Shown here: positions 10,705 to 20,911 of the stretch, in pieces
How the letters are laid out: each line of letters begins with the position of its first letter
Numbering within the stretch: the first letter of the stretch is position 1
Source of the DNA: Mesostigma viride
Lineage: Eukaryota; Streptophyta; Mesostigmatophyceae; Mesostigmatales; Mesostigmataceae
Assembly (NCBI GenBank): GCA_009746045.1
Contig: RPFO01000213.1
Span: 12,538,063-12,602,062, forward strand
DNA length: 64,000 bases
Direction: 5' to 3'
Notes under the pieces: generated by a model
What the model was told of the DNA's origin: nothing
The model's database searches: none
What the model saw: the letters and a program-made list of their open reading frames with translations, nothing else
Program-made: the position numbers and the translations under genes

Positions 10705-12465
10705 TCACCTGCGTTCACGGTGCCAGCCTAGCTCCTGTGGAAAGAAGCGAGCGCGGCCAAATGCCTCGACTGGGTGTGGGCAGCCGCACACGAACTGCGT
10801 CACCTCCGCCAGGGCATGATAGTCCTCATACTGCCCATCAGCCCACATCGCCTTGATGAGCAGGTGACCTCCCCTTTCCTGAACCTTAGTGACCCAGCCA
10901 TGGAAGCGCTCCCTCTTCCTCGCTATCCCCGGAAACAGGGCACACAGGCGCATCCCGATAAGCGCACGTGCTCCATGCTCGGCAAAGTAGGCATTGCAGT
11001 CATCCTTTGCTGCTGCCCTGGCGGCGGTGGCAGTCTTGTAATGCTCAAAGTCAATCTGCGGGTGCTCTTTCAACGCCGCCACCGTGGCAGCTGACAGTTT
11101 GCCGGTACTGATCAGCTCAGGCTGGTGCACCTCTGCCGTACCGCCCACTGTCCAGTGCTGCAGGTGTACATCAGAAATGGGGACCGTCATCCCTGCGCTG
11201 CCGCCACCTAATGTCACTCTAGAAAACTGGCCCGTCCACGACGGTGCGTAGTAAGGAGAGGCGACAATGCTGTCACGCTCCGTGCGATCGCCTTCCAGAT
11301 CAAGGACCTTCACCAGCATGTGTGGTGCCCACGGCATTCCCTGCCCGCAGGTGACGGCTGGCCGCTTAACAACGAGTAGGTCGCTGCGTCGTATGAGGCT
11401 TCCATTCACCTTGAAGGTGTGCCTGCCGGAAATCAGTGTGCGCAAAGCGGGCGTTGCCGTTGATGTGCTCCCTCGCGCAGCGGGCGCACATGCGCGGTTG
11501 ATCTGCGCTTGAATCTCGCGGGCAGGGCAAGCGACGTGTGAGATTACTTGTTTTATGGGCAGCCTCAGTGCTCGTGTTGCCCGCGCAACCGACTGGTCGC
11601 CTGCAGATCGCAGCGGTAAGGGTACCGCCTTGTTCGCTTGCAGTTCACGCTTCTCTTTGAGCTTTTGCTCCATGATGTCGAACAGATTCTCGTTGTTGGC
11701 ACGCACATCCTCCACGGACTTTGGCACCTGCTCAATCCATCCGTCCAGCAACTGCTGCTTCTCAGCGGCGACGATGTCAGGAAAAAGGCTGTGAAGGCTA
11801 GCGCAGGTACATCTCCTGGCACCGCCCTCGTCCCATTCAAAAAGCGGCACTAGACCAGGACTTCCTTTGGGGGCCTTGCCACGCTCTATGAGGAGGCACC
11901 CATAGACAGGATCTCCCTGCGGGGTGTACCCAATGGGCGTGACCCCGTCACAAGCCTCGCCATTAGGCCCTGTGGGCTGCCACTTGTTCACCGGTGCATT
12001 TACCAACGTCTCCGATGCGGCTAGGCGCCAGCGGACATACACGGTCATATCCGGGCCCCAAAACACTTCGAGATCGAACACCTTCGAAGAGCGGTGCCTC
12101 TCCCTCTCGGCTTCGGTTGCTGGCTCATCATCCAAGTCGGCGGTGGCGCCCGCGCCCGCACCCGCGCCGGCGCCTGCGCCCCCACCCCCGCCCGCGCCCG
12201 CGCGCGCGCCTTGGGTGGCGCCCGCGCCCGCACCCGCGCCGGCGCCTGCGCCCCCGCCCCCGCCCCCGCCTGGGCCCGCGCCCGCGCCCGCGTCTTGGGT
12301 GGCGCCCGCGCCCGCACCCGCGCCTTCTCCCCCGCCCCCGCCCCCGCCCGCGCCCCCGCCCGCGCCATGGGTGTGGCCCGCGGCTGGCTTCTTCGGAAAT
12401 GCGTCCATCGATTTCACCCACCGGCCGTCAGCGGTGGATGCACCCTTTCGGCCACGTTGTGACAT
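10705..12465 (-). CDS. Transposon-borne protein with Gly/Ala repeat and Tudor-like module
   Basis: The reading frame is open from 12585. I take the ATG at 12465 (MSQRGRKG...), which leaves about 586 residues; an in-frame ATG at 12495 is possible. After a basic N-terminus comes a roughly 90-residue Gly/Ala low-complexity stretch encoded by GC-rich hexamers, then a globular region (VFDLEVFWGPDMTVYVRW...). Near the C-terminus GMRLCALFPG...RFHGWVTKV...LLIKAMWADGQYEDY matches the general pattern of a Tudor/chromo-like barrel (GxxV...F.G.V...Y.DG..EDL). That suggests chromatin or protein binding, but it is an inference. No transposase catalytic motif is visible. The opposite-strand ORFs at 11924-12515 are shadows of the Gly/Ala repeat. 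Confidence 0.6.
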   Translation of the reverse strand: MSQRGRKGASTADGRWVKSMDAFPKKPAAGHTHGAGGGAGGGGGGGEGAGAGAGATQDAGAGAGPGGGGGGGAGAGAGAGAGATQGARAGAGGGGGAGAGAGAGAGATADLDDEPATEAERERHRSSKVFDLEVFWGPDMTVYVRWRLAASETLVNAPVNKWQPTGPNGEACDGVTPIGYTPQGDPVYGCLLIERGKAPKGSPGLVPLFEWDEGGARRCTCASLHSLFPDIVAAEKQQLLDGWIEQVPKSVEDVRANNENLFDIMEQKLKEKRELQANKAVPLPLRSAGDQSVARATRALRLPIKQVISHVACPAREIQAQINRACAPAARGSTSTATPALRTLISGRHTFKVNGSLIRRSDLLVVKRPAVTCGQGMPWAPHMLVKVLDLEGDRTERDSIVASPYYAPSWTGQFSRVTLGGGSAGMTVPISDVHLQHWTVGGTAEVHQPELISTGKLSAATVAALKEHPQIDFEHYKTATAARAAAKDDCNAYFAEHGARALIGMRLCALFPGIARKRERFHGWVTKVQERGGHLLIKAMWADGQYEDYHALAEVTQFVCGCPHPVEAFGRARFFPQELGWHRERR

Positions 12466-12893
12466 CAAGCGCGGCGTCCCCAATAGAACAGTCATGCAAT
12501 ATGAATAATCATTAGTATCAACGATGCGTTCATGCAGGCGTGAACTGTGAAATACAACAAGCATGCAACAACGACTCCAGCACACTTAGTAAATACTGCT
12601 CATAATATCTGTGGCACATGCAACATGGTTAAAACACACATGGATGACCTGTATGGCTGCACATGAACTGTCCACCTAGAGAAGACTAGAAATTCAGCAT
12701 GATATCAAGAGCCATCCACACAAATATATGTCTTACCGCAGCTTAGGGCTTCTTCGGGTTGAGTTGGCGAATCGAGCTTGTTGAGCCCTGCTCGAAGTAA
12801 TGCTCAAATGCGATGCCCAGGCCCGCCAGCACATCATCAAATGTGATTAGTTTCACAGGTGGTCCGAAGAGTTCCAAACGTGGTTGCTAATTT

Positions 12894-13400
12894 TCAGGCA
12901 GTGCCTGAAGGCCGCCTCGAAAGTGAAACGCGAAAGTGAAAAGGGGTCACAAACCCTATGTTCATATCCTTGACTCCCCCGTCGAGAACGAACCGAAAAC
13001 CAGCGCCATGAACGAACTTGTGACGAGTAGATGACGACATCGTGGTTATGGCGTCGTACCCCCCCTGGTGCAGCTGCTGCTTTATCGCCGCCTTCCTGTC
13101 CTCTTGCTTCCGCCCGGGCGAAAACCAGGCGCTTCGCAATGCCTGGAGATGTGATATTCTAATGGGCTTCATGCACTCGTGGCCGCACTTACAGTCGAAC
13201 GTCTCGTCGGTCACTAGGCTGCCGGCATGGGTGCTGCCGCTTAGCACTATGGCTGCGAACTTGCGCTTCCCATGGTGTCCCATCACCATGATAGCGAAAG
13301 CCAGGAAGCAGATAGCCACGATTATGTCCCAGCAAAGCCATAGCACACCTTCCGTTTCGACCGCCATGTCGGCCACTAGTCCGGATAGCTCAATGTGCAC
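12894..13400 (-). CDS. Small Cys-containing ORF starting in an inverted-repeat arm
   Basis: 168 aa. The first 25 residues (MHIELSGLVADMAVETEGV...) are encoded inside the left arm of the 13328-13941 inverted repeat, so the right arm carries the same start codon and residues in the opposite direction. A hydrophobic segment follows (IIVAICFLAFAIMVMG), then FDCKCGHECMKPIRISHLQALRSAWF, a CxCGxxC...LRxxW pattern resembling N-terminal zinc modules of some algal transposases. The assignment is tentative. The ORF ends before any catalytic domain, so it may be a transposase N-terminal remnant. Confidence 0.4.
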   Translation of the reverse strand: MHIELSGLVADMAVETEGVLWLCWDIIVAICFLAFAIMVMGHHGKRKFAAIVLSGSTHAGSLVTDETFDCKCGHECMKPIRISHLQALRSAWFSPGRKQEDRKAAIKQQLHQGGYDAITTMSSSTRHKFVHGAGFRFVLDGGVKDMNIGFVTPFHFRVSLSRRPSGTA

Positions 13401-13941
13401 CTGACCTTGACACTAATCGCACAAACAGCCACAATTTTGCAAGCAAGAAGACATGGCTACCTCGGCATTTCATGAAATGTACTTCGTGAAATGCATTTCG
13501 TGAAATGTACTAAGGAACGTGATTGGCCGGCGTTCGCTCGCCAAATCTCGCAAAATGTACTAAGGCACGTGATTGGTCCCGCAAAATGTACTAAGGAACG
13601 TGATTGGCCGGCGAAGATTCTGTAGGGAATTTTAATTGCAGCAAACAGAATCTTCGCCGGCCAATCACGTTCCTTAGTACATTTTGCGGGACCAATCACG
13701 TGCCTTAGTACATTTTGCGAGATTTGGCGAGCGAACGCCGGCCAATCACGTTCCTTAGTACATTTCACGAAATGCATTTCACGAAGTACATTTCATGAAA
13801 TGCCGAGGTAGCCATGTCTTCTTGCTTGCAAAATTGTGGCTGTTTGTGCGATTAGTGTCAAGGTCAGGTGCACATTGAGCTATCCGGACTAGTGGCCGAC
13901 ATGGCGGTCGAAACGGAAGGTGTGCTATGGCTTTGCTGGGA
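13328..13941. repeat. Near-perfect inverted repeat, about 296-bp arms, 21-bp spacer
   Basis: Arms 13328-13623 and 13645-13941 are reverse complements with about one base of length difference. The spacer is AGGGAATTTTAATTGCAGCAA minus its last base shared with the arm. Each arm holds repeated GTACTAAGGAACGTGATTGG blocks and small palindromes such as ATTTCATGAAAT. Confidence 0.93.
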
Positions 13942-14561
13942 TGATTATCATCGTAGTACATCATATGTATTACAGTACATTTCACGAAGTACATTTCATG
14001 GAGGCAGAGGGAAAGTTCCTGTTCATGGTGAGTCGGGGTTAGCAATCACGGCAATGTCGATACATGTACTTGCAGTATATACAAATGCCATAATGTCCTT
14101 AGATGCAGCATGAATGTCTACTGTTCGGATTTCTTTTATCACGATGCTTAGGATGCCTTCCGACAGAAATCTGCTGCGCTACAGGTCGGGAATACCTGAA
14201 CTTGATATGCGTGGCCAGTGGCCATGGCAGCCGGGGTCGGTAAGAATTAACTTCGATAGCCATGAATAATGCGGAAAGTGAACGTTGTCCACCCGCTGCA
14301 CAGGGAAAATGGCTGCACAGGAACGGCCTGACGTGATACTGTCGCAAAGCAGTTCTCATAAGCCGACAATTACACATTCGACTTATGATCGATAATCGGC
14401 GCAGGCCTTCGACATTCAAGCGCGCATCGAAACGTCGTGAGGATTTCGGACATTTAGATGAAGTTGGATTGTTTTCGGCCCTCGTATTTGCCATGATCTT
14501 GGCCATCCAATCTTTTTGCTTCGTGCACAGTTTGCGTTTGCAGTTAAGCGTAGGTACATGA

Positions 14562-14650
14562 CAAGCTTGCGTTTGCGTTTGCGTTTGCGTTTGCCTTTGC
14601 CTTTGCCTTTGCGTATACATTTGCATGTGCGCTTGCGTTGCCGTTTGCTT
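14562..14650. repeat. GTTTGC/CTTTGC hexamer tract
   Basis: About 14 imperfect hexamers (GCGTTT, then GCCTTT, then degenerate) mark the start of a 2.3-kb zone dominated by 6-bp periodicity. Confidence 0.85.
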
Positions 14651-15135
14651 ATGCGTCCCAATGTATGTCTGGCTTTGGGCAATTCTATTTCCTTGTCGTT
14701 GGGATATGAGTGGGTGCTGGCGGTGGTGTTACTGTCGGCAGGTAGAGTGGCAGTGGCTTCAACTTCTGTTGCTTTTTCATTGCATTTGCATTTTCATTGG
14801 GTCTCTGTAGTTAACAACTGCTTTAAATATCTTTGTTAATAGCCGGCTTCAGCTGTAATTTCGATTGCATGTTGCTTTTGAATTGCATTCGCACTGGGCA
14901 CATGCAGTGGGCATTAGGCATTGGTAGTGCAATTACACATGCAGTCACACTTGCAATTGCAATGAAGTTGAAATTGAAGCTGCAGCTAAAATTTGCTACG
15001 TGCCTAACTGGTACAGTCGCATGTGCAGTCAACTTTGTGCTTGTTTATTATTATTATTTCTTCTTCTTATAATTTCTTCTTATTATTATTATAATTTCTT
15101 CTTGCTTTTCGTAATGTGTGGTGGTTAGAATGGTG

Positions 15136-15308
15136 ATGGCAGGGGCAGGAGCAGGGGCAGGGGCAGGGGCAGGGGCAGGGGCAGGGGCAGGGGCAGGGGC
15201 AGGGGCAGGGGCAGGGGCAGGGGCAGGGGCAGGGGCAGGGGCAGGGGCAGGGGCAGGGGCAGGGGCAGGGGCAGGGGCAGGGGTAGGGGCAGGGGCAGGG
15301 GCAGGGGC
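15136..15308 (+). repeat. (GGGGCA)n array
   Basis: About 28 nearly perfect GGGGCA hexamers, with two GGAGCA/GGGGTA variants. Regular G4 tracts on the plus strand make it a candidate G-quadruplex former. All six frames are open through it, so ORFs here are meaningless. Confidence 0.97.
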
Positions 15309-15472
15309 AATCATGAGTTGCTTTCGGCCTGGCATGTGCACCAGAACTGGCATATGTGCTCGCAATGCAGCTTGCTACTCTTGTTCCTTTTGTTTGCCTT
15401 TTCTTTTGTTTGGGAACTGTTCGTGCAGGGGGGTGGGATGAGGCCGCGAGTCTCTGGGCAGGGGCATTGACG

Positions 15473-15584
15473 TGGGTAGGTGTGTGTCTGGGCTAAGTCT
15501 GCAATTGTCGCTGCTGTGCTGTACTTCTGGCTGTGGCTTACGGTGCATTTGTGGCTTGGAGTAGGGGTGAGGCTAGGGTGGGCG
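15473..15584. repeat. Spacer unit repeated at 16407-16508
   Basis: GTAGGTGTGTGTCT...TACTTCTGGCTGTGGCTT...TGTGGCTTGGAGTAGGGG TGAGGCTAGGGTGGGCG-type sequence precedes both (GGGCGT)n arrays, so array plus spacer form a roughly 0.93-kb higher-order unit. Confidence 0.85.
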
Positions 15585-16406
15585 CAGGCGCGGGCGTGGG
15601 CGTGGGCGTGGGCGTGAGCGTGGGCATGGGCGCGGGCGTGGGCGTGGGCGTGGGCGTGGGCGTGGGCGTGGGTGTGGGCGTGGGCGTGGGCGTGGGCGTG
15701 GGCGTGGGCGTGGGCGTGGCATGGGCGTGGGCGTGGGCGTGGGCGTGGGCGTGGGCGTAGGCGTGGGAGTGGGCGTGGGCGTGGGCGTGGGCGTGGGCGT
15801 GGGCGTGGGCGTGGGCGTGGGCGTGGGCGTGGGCGTGGGCGTGGGTGTGGGTGTGGGCGTGGGCGTGGGCGTGGGTGTGGGCGTGGGCGTGGGCGTGGGC
15901 GTGGCGTGGGCGTGGGTGTGGGTGTGGGCGTGGGCGTGGGCGTGGGCGTGGGCGTGGGCGTGGGCGTGGGCGTGGGCGTGGGCGTGGGCGTGGGCGTGGG
16001 CGTGGGCGTGGGCGTGGGCGTGGGCGTGGGCGTGGGCGTGGGCGTGGGCGTGGGCGTGGGCGTGGGCGTGGGCGTGGGCGTGGGCGTGGGCGTGGGCGTG
16101 GGCATGGGCGTGGGCGTGGGCGTGGGCGTGGGCGTGCGCGTGCGCGTGGGCGTGGGCGTGGGAGTGGGCGTGGGAGTGGGCGTGGGCGTGGGCGTGAGCG
16201 TGGGCGTGGGCGTGGGCGTGGGCGTGGGCGTGGGCGTGGGCGTGGGCGTGGGCGTGGGCGTGGGCGTGGGCGTGGGCGTGGGCGTGGGCGTGGCGTGGGC
16301 GTGGGCGTGGGCATGGGCGTGGGCGTGGGCGTGGGCGTGGGCGTGGGCGTGGGCGTGGGCGTGGGCGTGGGCGTGGGCGTGAGCGTGGGCGTGGGCGTTG
16401 GCGTGG
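15585..16406 (+). repeat. (GGGCGT)n array, about 135 units
   Basis: Nearly uninterrupted GGGCGT hexamers. Single-base variants (GGGTGT, GGGCAT, GGAGTG) and occasional 5-bp steps shift the reading frame of the meaningless Val-Gly, Arg-Gly and Ala-Trp ORFs. Confidence 0.98.
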
Positions 16407-16508
16407 GTAGGTGTGTGTCTCAGCTACGTCTGCTATTGTTGCAGCTGCGCTCTACTTCTGGCTGTGGCTTTGGGTATAATTGTGGCTTGGAGTAGGGGTG
16501 AGGCTAGG

Positions 16509-16693
16509 GTGGGCGTGGGCGTGGGCGTGGGCGTGGGCGTGGGCGTGGGCGTGGGCGTGGGCGTGGGCGTGGGCGTGGGCGTGGGCGTGGGCGTGGGCGT
16601 GGGCGTGGGCGTGGGCGTGGGCGTGGGCGTGGGCGTGGGCGTGGGCATGGGCGTGGGCGTGGGCGTGGGCGTGGGCGTGGGCGTGGGCGTGGG
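16509..16693 (+). repeat. Second (GGGCGT)n array
   Basis: About 30 GGGCGT units after the second spacer copy, purer than the first array. This suggests more recent expansion. Confidence 0.97.
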
Positions 16694-16707
16694 TGAGAAT
16701 GGGCGGG

Positions 16708-16838
16708 TGCGGGGGCAGGGGCATGGGCATGGGCGGGGGCGGGGGCGGGGCGGGGGCGGGGCGGGGGCGGGGGCGGGGGCGGGGGCGGGGGCGGGGCGGG
16801 GCGGGGGCGGGGGCGGGGCGGGGGCGGGGGCGGGGGCA
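16708..16838 (+). repeat. (GGGGGC)n / GGGGCGGGGC tract
   Basis: Runs of GGGGGC and GGGGC hexa- and pentamers follow directly after the GGGCGT array. Potential G-quadruplex. A poly-G run of 12 follows near 16941. Confidence 0.95.
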
Positions 16839-16949
16839 TGGGCGTGTGCATGGGCGTTGGGGGGTCAGGGGGGCTGGGGTTGGGTTTGGGTGGGTGGGTC
16901 ATTGGTGCAATGTTTGGAGTTGGGGCTTGTGTGTGTGTGTGGGGGGGGG

Positions 16950-17599
16950 GGGGATTGCCATGCGCGTGCACGTGGGCGTCCGCGTGATCCTCTGTTCGTG
17001 TACATGTTCATGCATGTGCCATGACGGCACAATGCATGTCAGATTCGTGACTTTATCGTGTGTTCCCTAGTTGCAAGTATTACTGCTAAAATTCATTGCA
17101 GCATTCCATTCCTTGCATAATGCTTGATTGCTTGCATCAGTTCATTCTATACTTCGATCATGACCTGAAGTGCTTAAGTATTACCAGACTCTCGCGCAGT
17201 GTCAGAATGTCCAATTTTTAGCACACATGCATGTTTGCACACCAAAGCCCTCATTCCCATGTTGATAAGGCTAAGTAAAACTTTTTTTTTTTTGTGCGGT
17301 GATCCACGAAATGCAGCTGTGAATGGCTCTAGGAGGTCACCAATGGTGGCCAGACCTGTTATTGAGCATTGGGAGACGTTACAGGGGCATCAATCACAGT
17401 TACATTTAGTTCATATGTAGTTCAATTTAGTACATTATAGTATAAATGTAGTAGAAAATAGTACAACCTAGTATATTGTAGCATATACTAGTTCAACTAC
17501 CTCCAGATGAGATCCAGGGGCTATGGGGACACTTTTTATGCAAAACTGAACTTGAAACAAGCAAAAAACAAGAAACTTGGAAAAACTCAAAATGTACTT
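16950..17599. other. Right subterminal region of transposon; no gene seen
   Basis: AT-richer sequence with repeated TAGTA(C/T)A-type words around 17405-17490 (GTTCAATTTAGTACATTATAG). It may hold subterminal motifs. No coding signal is visible. Confidence 0.5.
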
Positions 17600-17631
17600 G
17601 TGCTGGAGTACATTCTTAACGGCTGGCAGGG
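17600..17631 (-). repeat. Right TIR of the 8.4-kb transposon
   Basis: Read on the minus strand it begins CCCTGCCAGCCGTTAAGAAT and continues TGTACTCCAGCAC, matching the left TIR at 30 of 32 positions. CTT follows at 17632-17634. Confidence 0.92.
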
Positions 17632-18768
17632 CTTGTGCAAGGCCTTAAGAATCTCAGCAAATGACTTCCTGGGAACGACAGGATCTGCTCTGTCTTGTGA
17701 CTCCTCCAGGTGTGAGGGAGGGGCTACCTGCTGCTCACCCTGTGCACCGTCCTCCTGCCCAGGTGGACTATTGGGTTGTAGTGGGGCTGCACTACTGAGG
17801 AACACAGGAGCTTCTACTGTGGTACTAGTGCTTGCATCAATGACGTCCCTAGCCAATTCATTGGGTGAGATCAATCCACCAGACTCCTGCTCTGAATCCA
17901 TGTCCAAGAATTCTACCCCTGACACGTCTGCCAGTGGTGGGTAATAAAGCTTGAGTCTATGCTTGCTGACCACACGCTCTCTGTCATGTTGTATAGTGAC
18001 TGCAGTCCCTTCTTCATGAATTTTAGTGACTACAGCTGGACCGTGCCATCTGGCAGAGTGTGCTCTTCCTCTGTCACCCTCTCTGAAAAACAACACATGG
18101 TCCCCCACTTCAAACACAGGCCTGGCATTATTTTTGTCTTTCTTTGCCAGCAACTTGGCTAAGTGCTGCCTTTGTGTGTTGTAGTGAGTGTGCACCTCTG
18201 AAGCATAGCTGCCTGACTGAAGGCCAGTTGGGGTGATTTCCCCAAAAGGTGAGGACATGATTGGTTTGGCGTTTAGCTGGGTAGTCACCCCTGCTGCCCA
18301 AGATGCCCTGTCAGCATAGCTACCAGAGTCAGCCAACCTGGATGGCATTTTTCTTATCACATCCCTGATGGCTCTCATGGTAAGTTCTACCAACCCCTGA
18401 CGTTCATGATCTTGAGCCCCAGACACTTCTATCTTGGGCAGATCATTCCTGTCCTGGATGCAGAGAAACTGCTGATCCAGCATTACTTTTTCAATGGGGT
18501 GAAAACGTGCCAAGGCTATCTGTAAAGCTCTGTGCAGCTGCTCTTTATCCGTCCCAGGCAGAGGCTCCACTACCACAAACCTTGACCAGGCATCCTTTAT
18601 GACTAGGTAGTATACCGTGTCCTTCACCATGCACGTGTATAACATCCCCAACCAGTTTGCCTCTAGCCAGTGGTGGTGTGGCCACATGCCATTTTCTGGG
18701 CTTAGGAGCATATAGCTGACATTGCTCACAGTGCTTACGTACGTGCCTGCACATCTGTTCCAGATCAT
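17632..18768 (-). pseudogene. Element A integrase core and C-terminal domain
   Basis: Blocks in order: YYLVIKDAWSRFVVVEPL (around the first catalytic strand), KVMLDQQF with the second Asp, GAQDHERQGLVELTMRAIRD carrying the Glu region, then VGDHVLFFREGD...RWHGPAVVTKI, a GPY/F-like C-terminal barrel more usual in Ty3/gypsy integrases. The Asp-to-Glu spacing is 29 residues in both A and B. A is ELT where B has ERT. The ORF continues through FAEILKALHK to the transposon junction. A frameshift near 18560-18650 joins it to the upstream gag/integrase-zinc ORF. Confidence 0.85.
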
Positions 18769-19987
18769 GGCCTTGTATTTTATTGGCTAGCCTTTCAGCC
18801 ACAGCCTCATGGCCCATAACCTTGTGCAGTTGCTCTGCTAGAGCACCATACGTGATTACCTTTTCTGCTGCTGCACTAAGGGAAGCTATGGTGGGGTCAC
18901 GCATCATGTGTGACAGGGTCATATCATATGCCACATCCCAATCCACATCCTCACACTCAGGCAACACTTGGCAGACAGAAGGTAACAGGAAAACATTTGT
19001 GAAAAATGGTGAGGGTAGCTTACAGGAGTCTCCCTGGTCTGCCGCCCCCGCGCGGTTGTAGCGCCCTGACGTGTTCTTGTTGTGCCTGGGAGCCGTGCAG
19101 CGCGCTCCTGCTGCAATGGGGTGACGTGTTTTCCAACATCCAGGACAAACATCAACGTCAGAACCATAGTCGGGTTTGCCCTTCCAGCAATCATCCTTTA
19201 GGTGCCCCTTACAAAGGCACCTAGTACAATGTTTGGTGGGGTCATGAGGCAACCTCTTGTCCCCCCCTGCTGGCTTAGCACCCCCTGGCTTGCTAGCTCC
19301 CCCACTTTGTTTTCTGTTTTTGTTGTTATTATTCTTCCCCCCCCCCTTGTTTCCACCTCCCCCACTTTTGTTGTTTTTGTTTTTATCCCCCCCCATTACC
19401 GCCTTTACCTGGGCCACCAGCGACTGCATTTGCTTTTTAGAGAGCCCCGTACCTGAGGCTTCCTCCCCCTTTACCTGCTTCACCTTTACATCCTTGGCTG
19501 CAGCAGCAAATGGCTCTAGGCACTGCTGCACATAAGCCATTGCTTTCCTGAAGTCCTCCCACTTATCCTTCAGACCTGCCAGTATGACTGACAGGGTGGT
19601 AGGGTCCAGTTCTGCCTTTTGTAGCCATAGGTGTACTAGGTACTTGGCATTGAGCTTCTTAAGCTCCTCATCCCCCTCTATGTACATGACATACTTTTTG
19701 TTGTCACTCACATAGTCACGCTTGTTGACCTTATACGCCTCTATCCACTGGAAGCCCTTAAGTACTTCTAAGTGCTCCCCCGTGGTGACGAGTGCCCTAA
19801 GGTCTACCATGAACTGCGCCCACAAAACATTTTCTGCCACATCTACCCCGCTGCTGGCACGCTTTTGGAACAATTGTACCAACTTCTGGATAGGCTTGGC
19901 AGATTGATGTATGGGTGTGGATGCACGCAGGGATGCAAACCAATCACGCACATTATCACTAGCATACGCATGTGACAACTTAAACAA
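18545..19987 (-). pseudogene. Element A Gag core, CCHC knuckle and integrase HHCC
   Basis: 480 codons. The Gag core (DNVRDWFASLR...EAYKVNKRDYV...LVHLWLQKAELD...) aligns throughout with the same region of element B. A Gly/Asn/Lys-rich linker is followed by the zinc knuckle CTRCLCKGHLKDDC (C-x2-C-x4-H-x4-C). Then LHKVMGHEAVAERLANKI...HCEQCQ gives the integrase HHCC zinc domain. No protease lies between knuckle and integrase, which is where copia elements normally have it. The last residues are out of frame after a frameshift. Confidence 0.87.
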
Positions 19988-20039
19988 CCACTCCCTAGCT
20001 TCATCCTGGGTATATGGCCCTCTGGCAAACCCGGGAAAA

Positions 20040-20847
20040 CTAGCTTATCCTCTTTCTTTTTTGGATCAAACCTGGGCCTACACAAGGCCGTGTTGGTCGT
20101 GGTTGTCGTTCCTGCAGGTGGCTGCTGCTGCTGCTGCTGTTGCTGTTGCTGCTGCTGCTGCCCGCCCGCTTGACGTGTTGGTGCAGACTCTTGGGTGCCG
20201 TGTCCTCCCCCGCCCTGGTTGCCCTCCCCTTCTCCGCCATCCTCCCCCTCGTCCCTCCTGCGCTTTGGCTGTGGCGTGCATGCCTCCTCCGGTGCCCTTC
20301 GCTTGGCTGGCTTCAGCGAAGCCACCAGCCTTGCCACCGTGTCTGCCAGCCTGCCATGCTCGGCCGGGGTGAGCTCCCTCCCCTCGTCCAGCATCTGCTG
20401 GGCCAGCTGGAGTTGCCTCCGGATGTCCTCCCGGTGCGACAATGTCGCTGGACCGGGTTCTCCCCGGTGCGTCACCCTGGTTCGCGCCGCTGTGCCATCT
20501 CTGTTAGAGATGGTGTGCGTGGGCTGCGACAGAAAATGGTACAACTGCTCGGTGGTAATCCGCTCATCCGGCATTAAACCAAACTCAGCTCTTACCGCCT
20601 CCCCCATGCATCCCCTCACAGCAGCCTTCTTGATGTTCTTGGACATGCGGCGTCGCTGCTTGAGCATACGCCGCTCCAGCCTGCCGACGCTCGCCTCCCA
20701 GATGGCCAGCTTCCGGCGGTAGCGCTCCTCGGCTTCCCTACGAGCCGGCCCCTGCAATGGTGCCAGCTCGGCGACCTTCCTGTACTTCCAGGACTTCATG
20801 TCGCGGGTCAGACGCTCACACCGCACCTTGGTGTGAGACATCTTCAC
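20040..20847 (-). pseudogene. Element A Gag middle region
   Basis: A basic, helix-rich block (RCERLTRDMKSWKYRKVAEL..., RRMLKQRRRMSKNIKKAAVRG) is followed by a Pro/Glu linker and a 12-13 residue poly-Gln run. It ends at FDPKKKEDKLVFPG, where a frameshift leads to the core Gag frame. The equivalent of the B segment at 27312-27992. Confidence 0.75.
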
Positions 20848-20911
20848 CCTAATCCTCGCCGCGAGCGCCTCCGCCCTGTCGCGCTCCTGCTGCTCGCGCA
20901 GCTTCCTCTGC

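Larger units (their letters stand above)
9226..17631. mobile_element. 8.4-kb TIR DNA transposon, CMC/EnSpm-like, no recognised transposase
   Basis: The element is bounded by 32-bp terminal inverted repeats starting CCCT(A/G)CCAGCC(A/G)TTAAG, with two mismatches, and by a 3-bp target duplication CTT. The 3-bp duplication and the C-C/A-CTRC start fit the CACTA/EnSpm group, by family knowledge only. AAAATGTACTT occurs just inside both ends in opposite orientation. Cargo: a 172-bp tandem array, two minus-strand ORFs (10705-12465, 12894-13400), a 296-bp-arm inverted repeat, and about 2.3 kb of hexanucleotide arrays. I cannot identify a DDE/D transposase domain, so it may be non-autonomous or highly diverged. 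Confidence 0.9.

Noticed and set aside
15054-17070. Long ORFs encoding Val-Gly, Arg-Gly, Pro-Thr, Ala-His repeats on both strands
   Set aside because: They are translations of hexanucleotide arrays open in all frames; no start context, conserved domain or codon bias.
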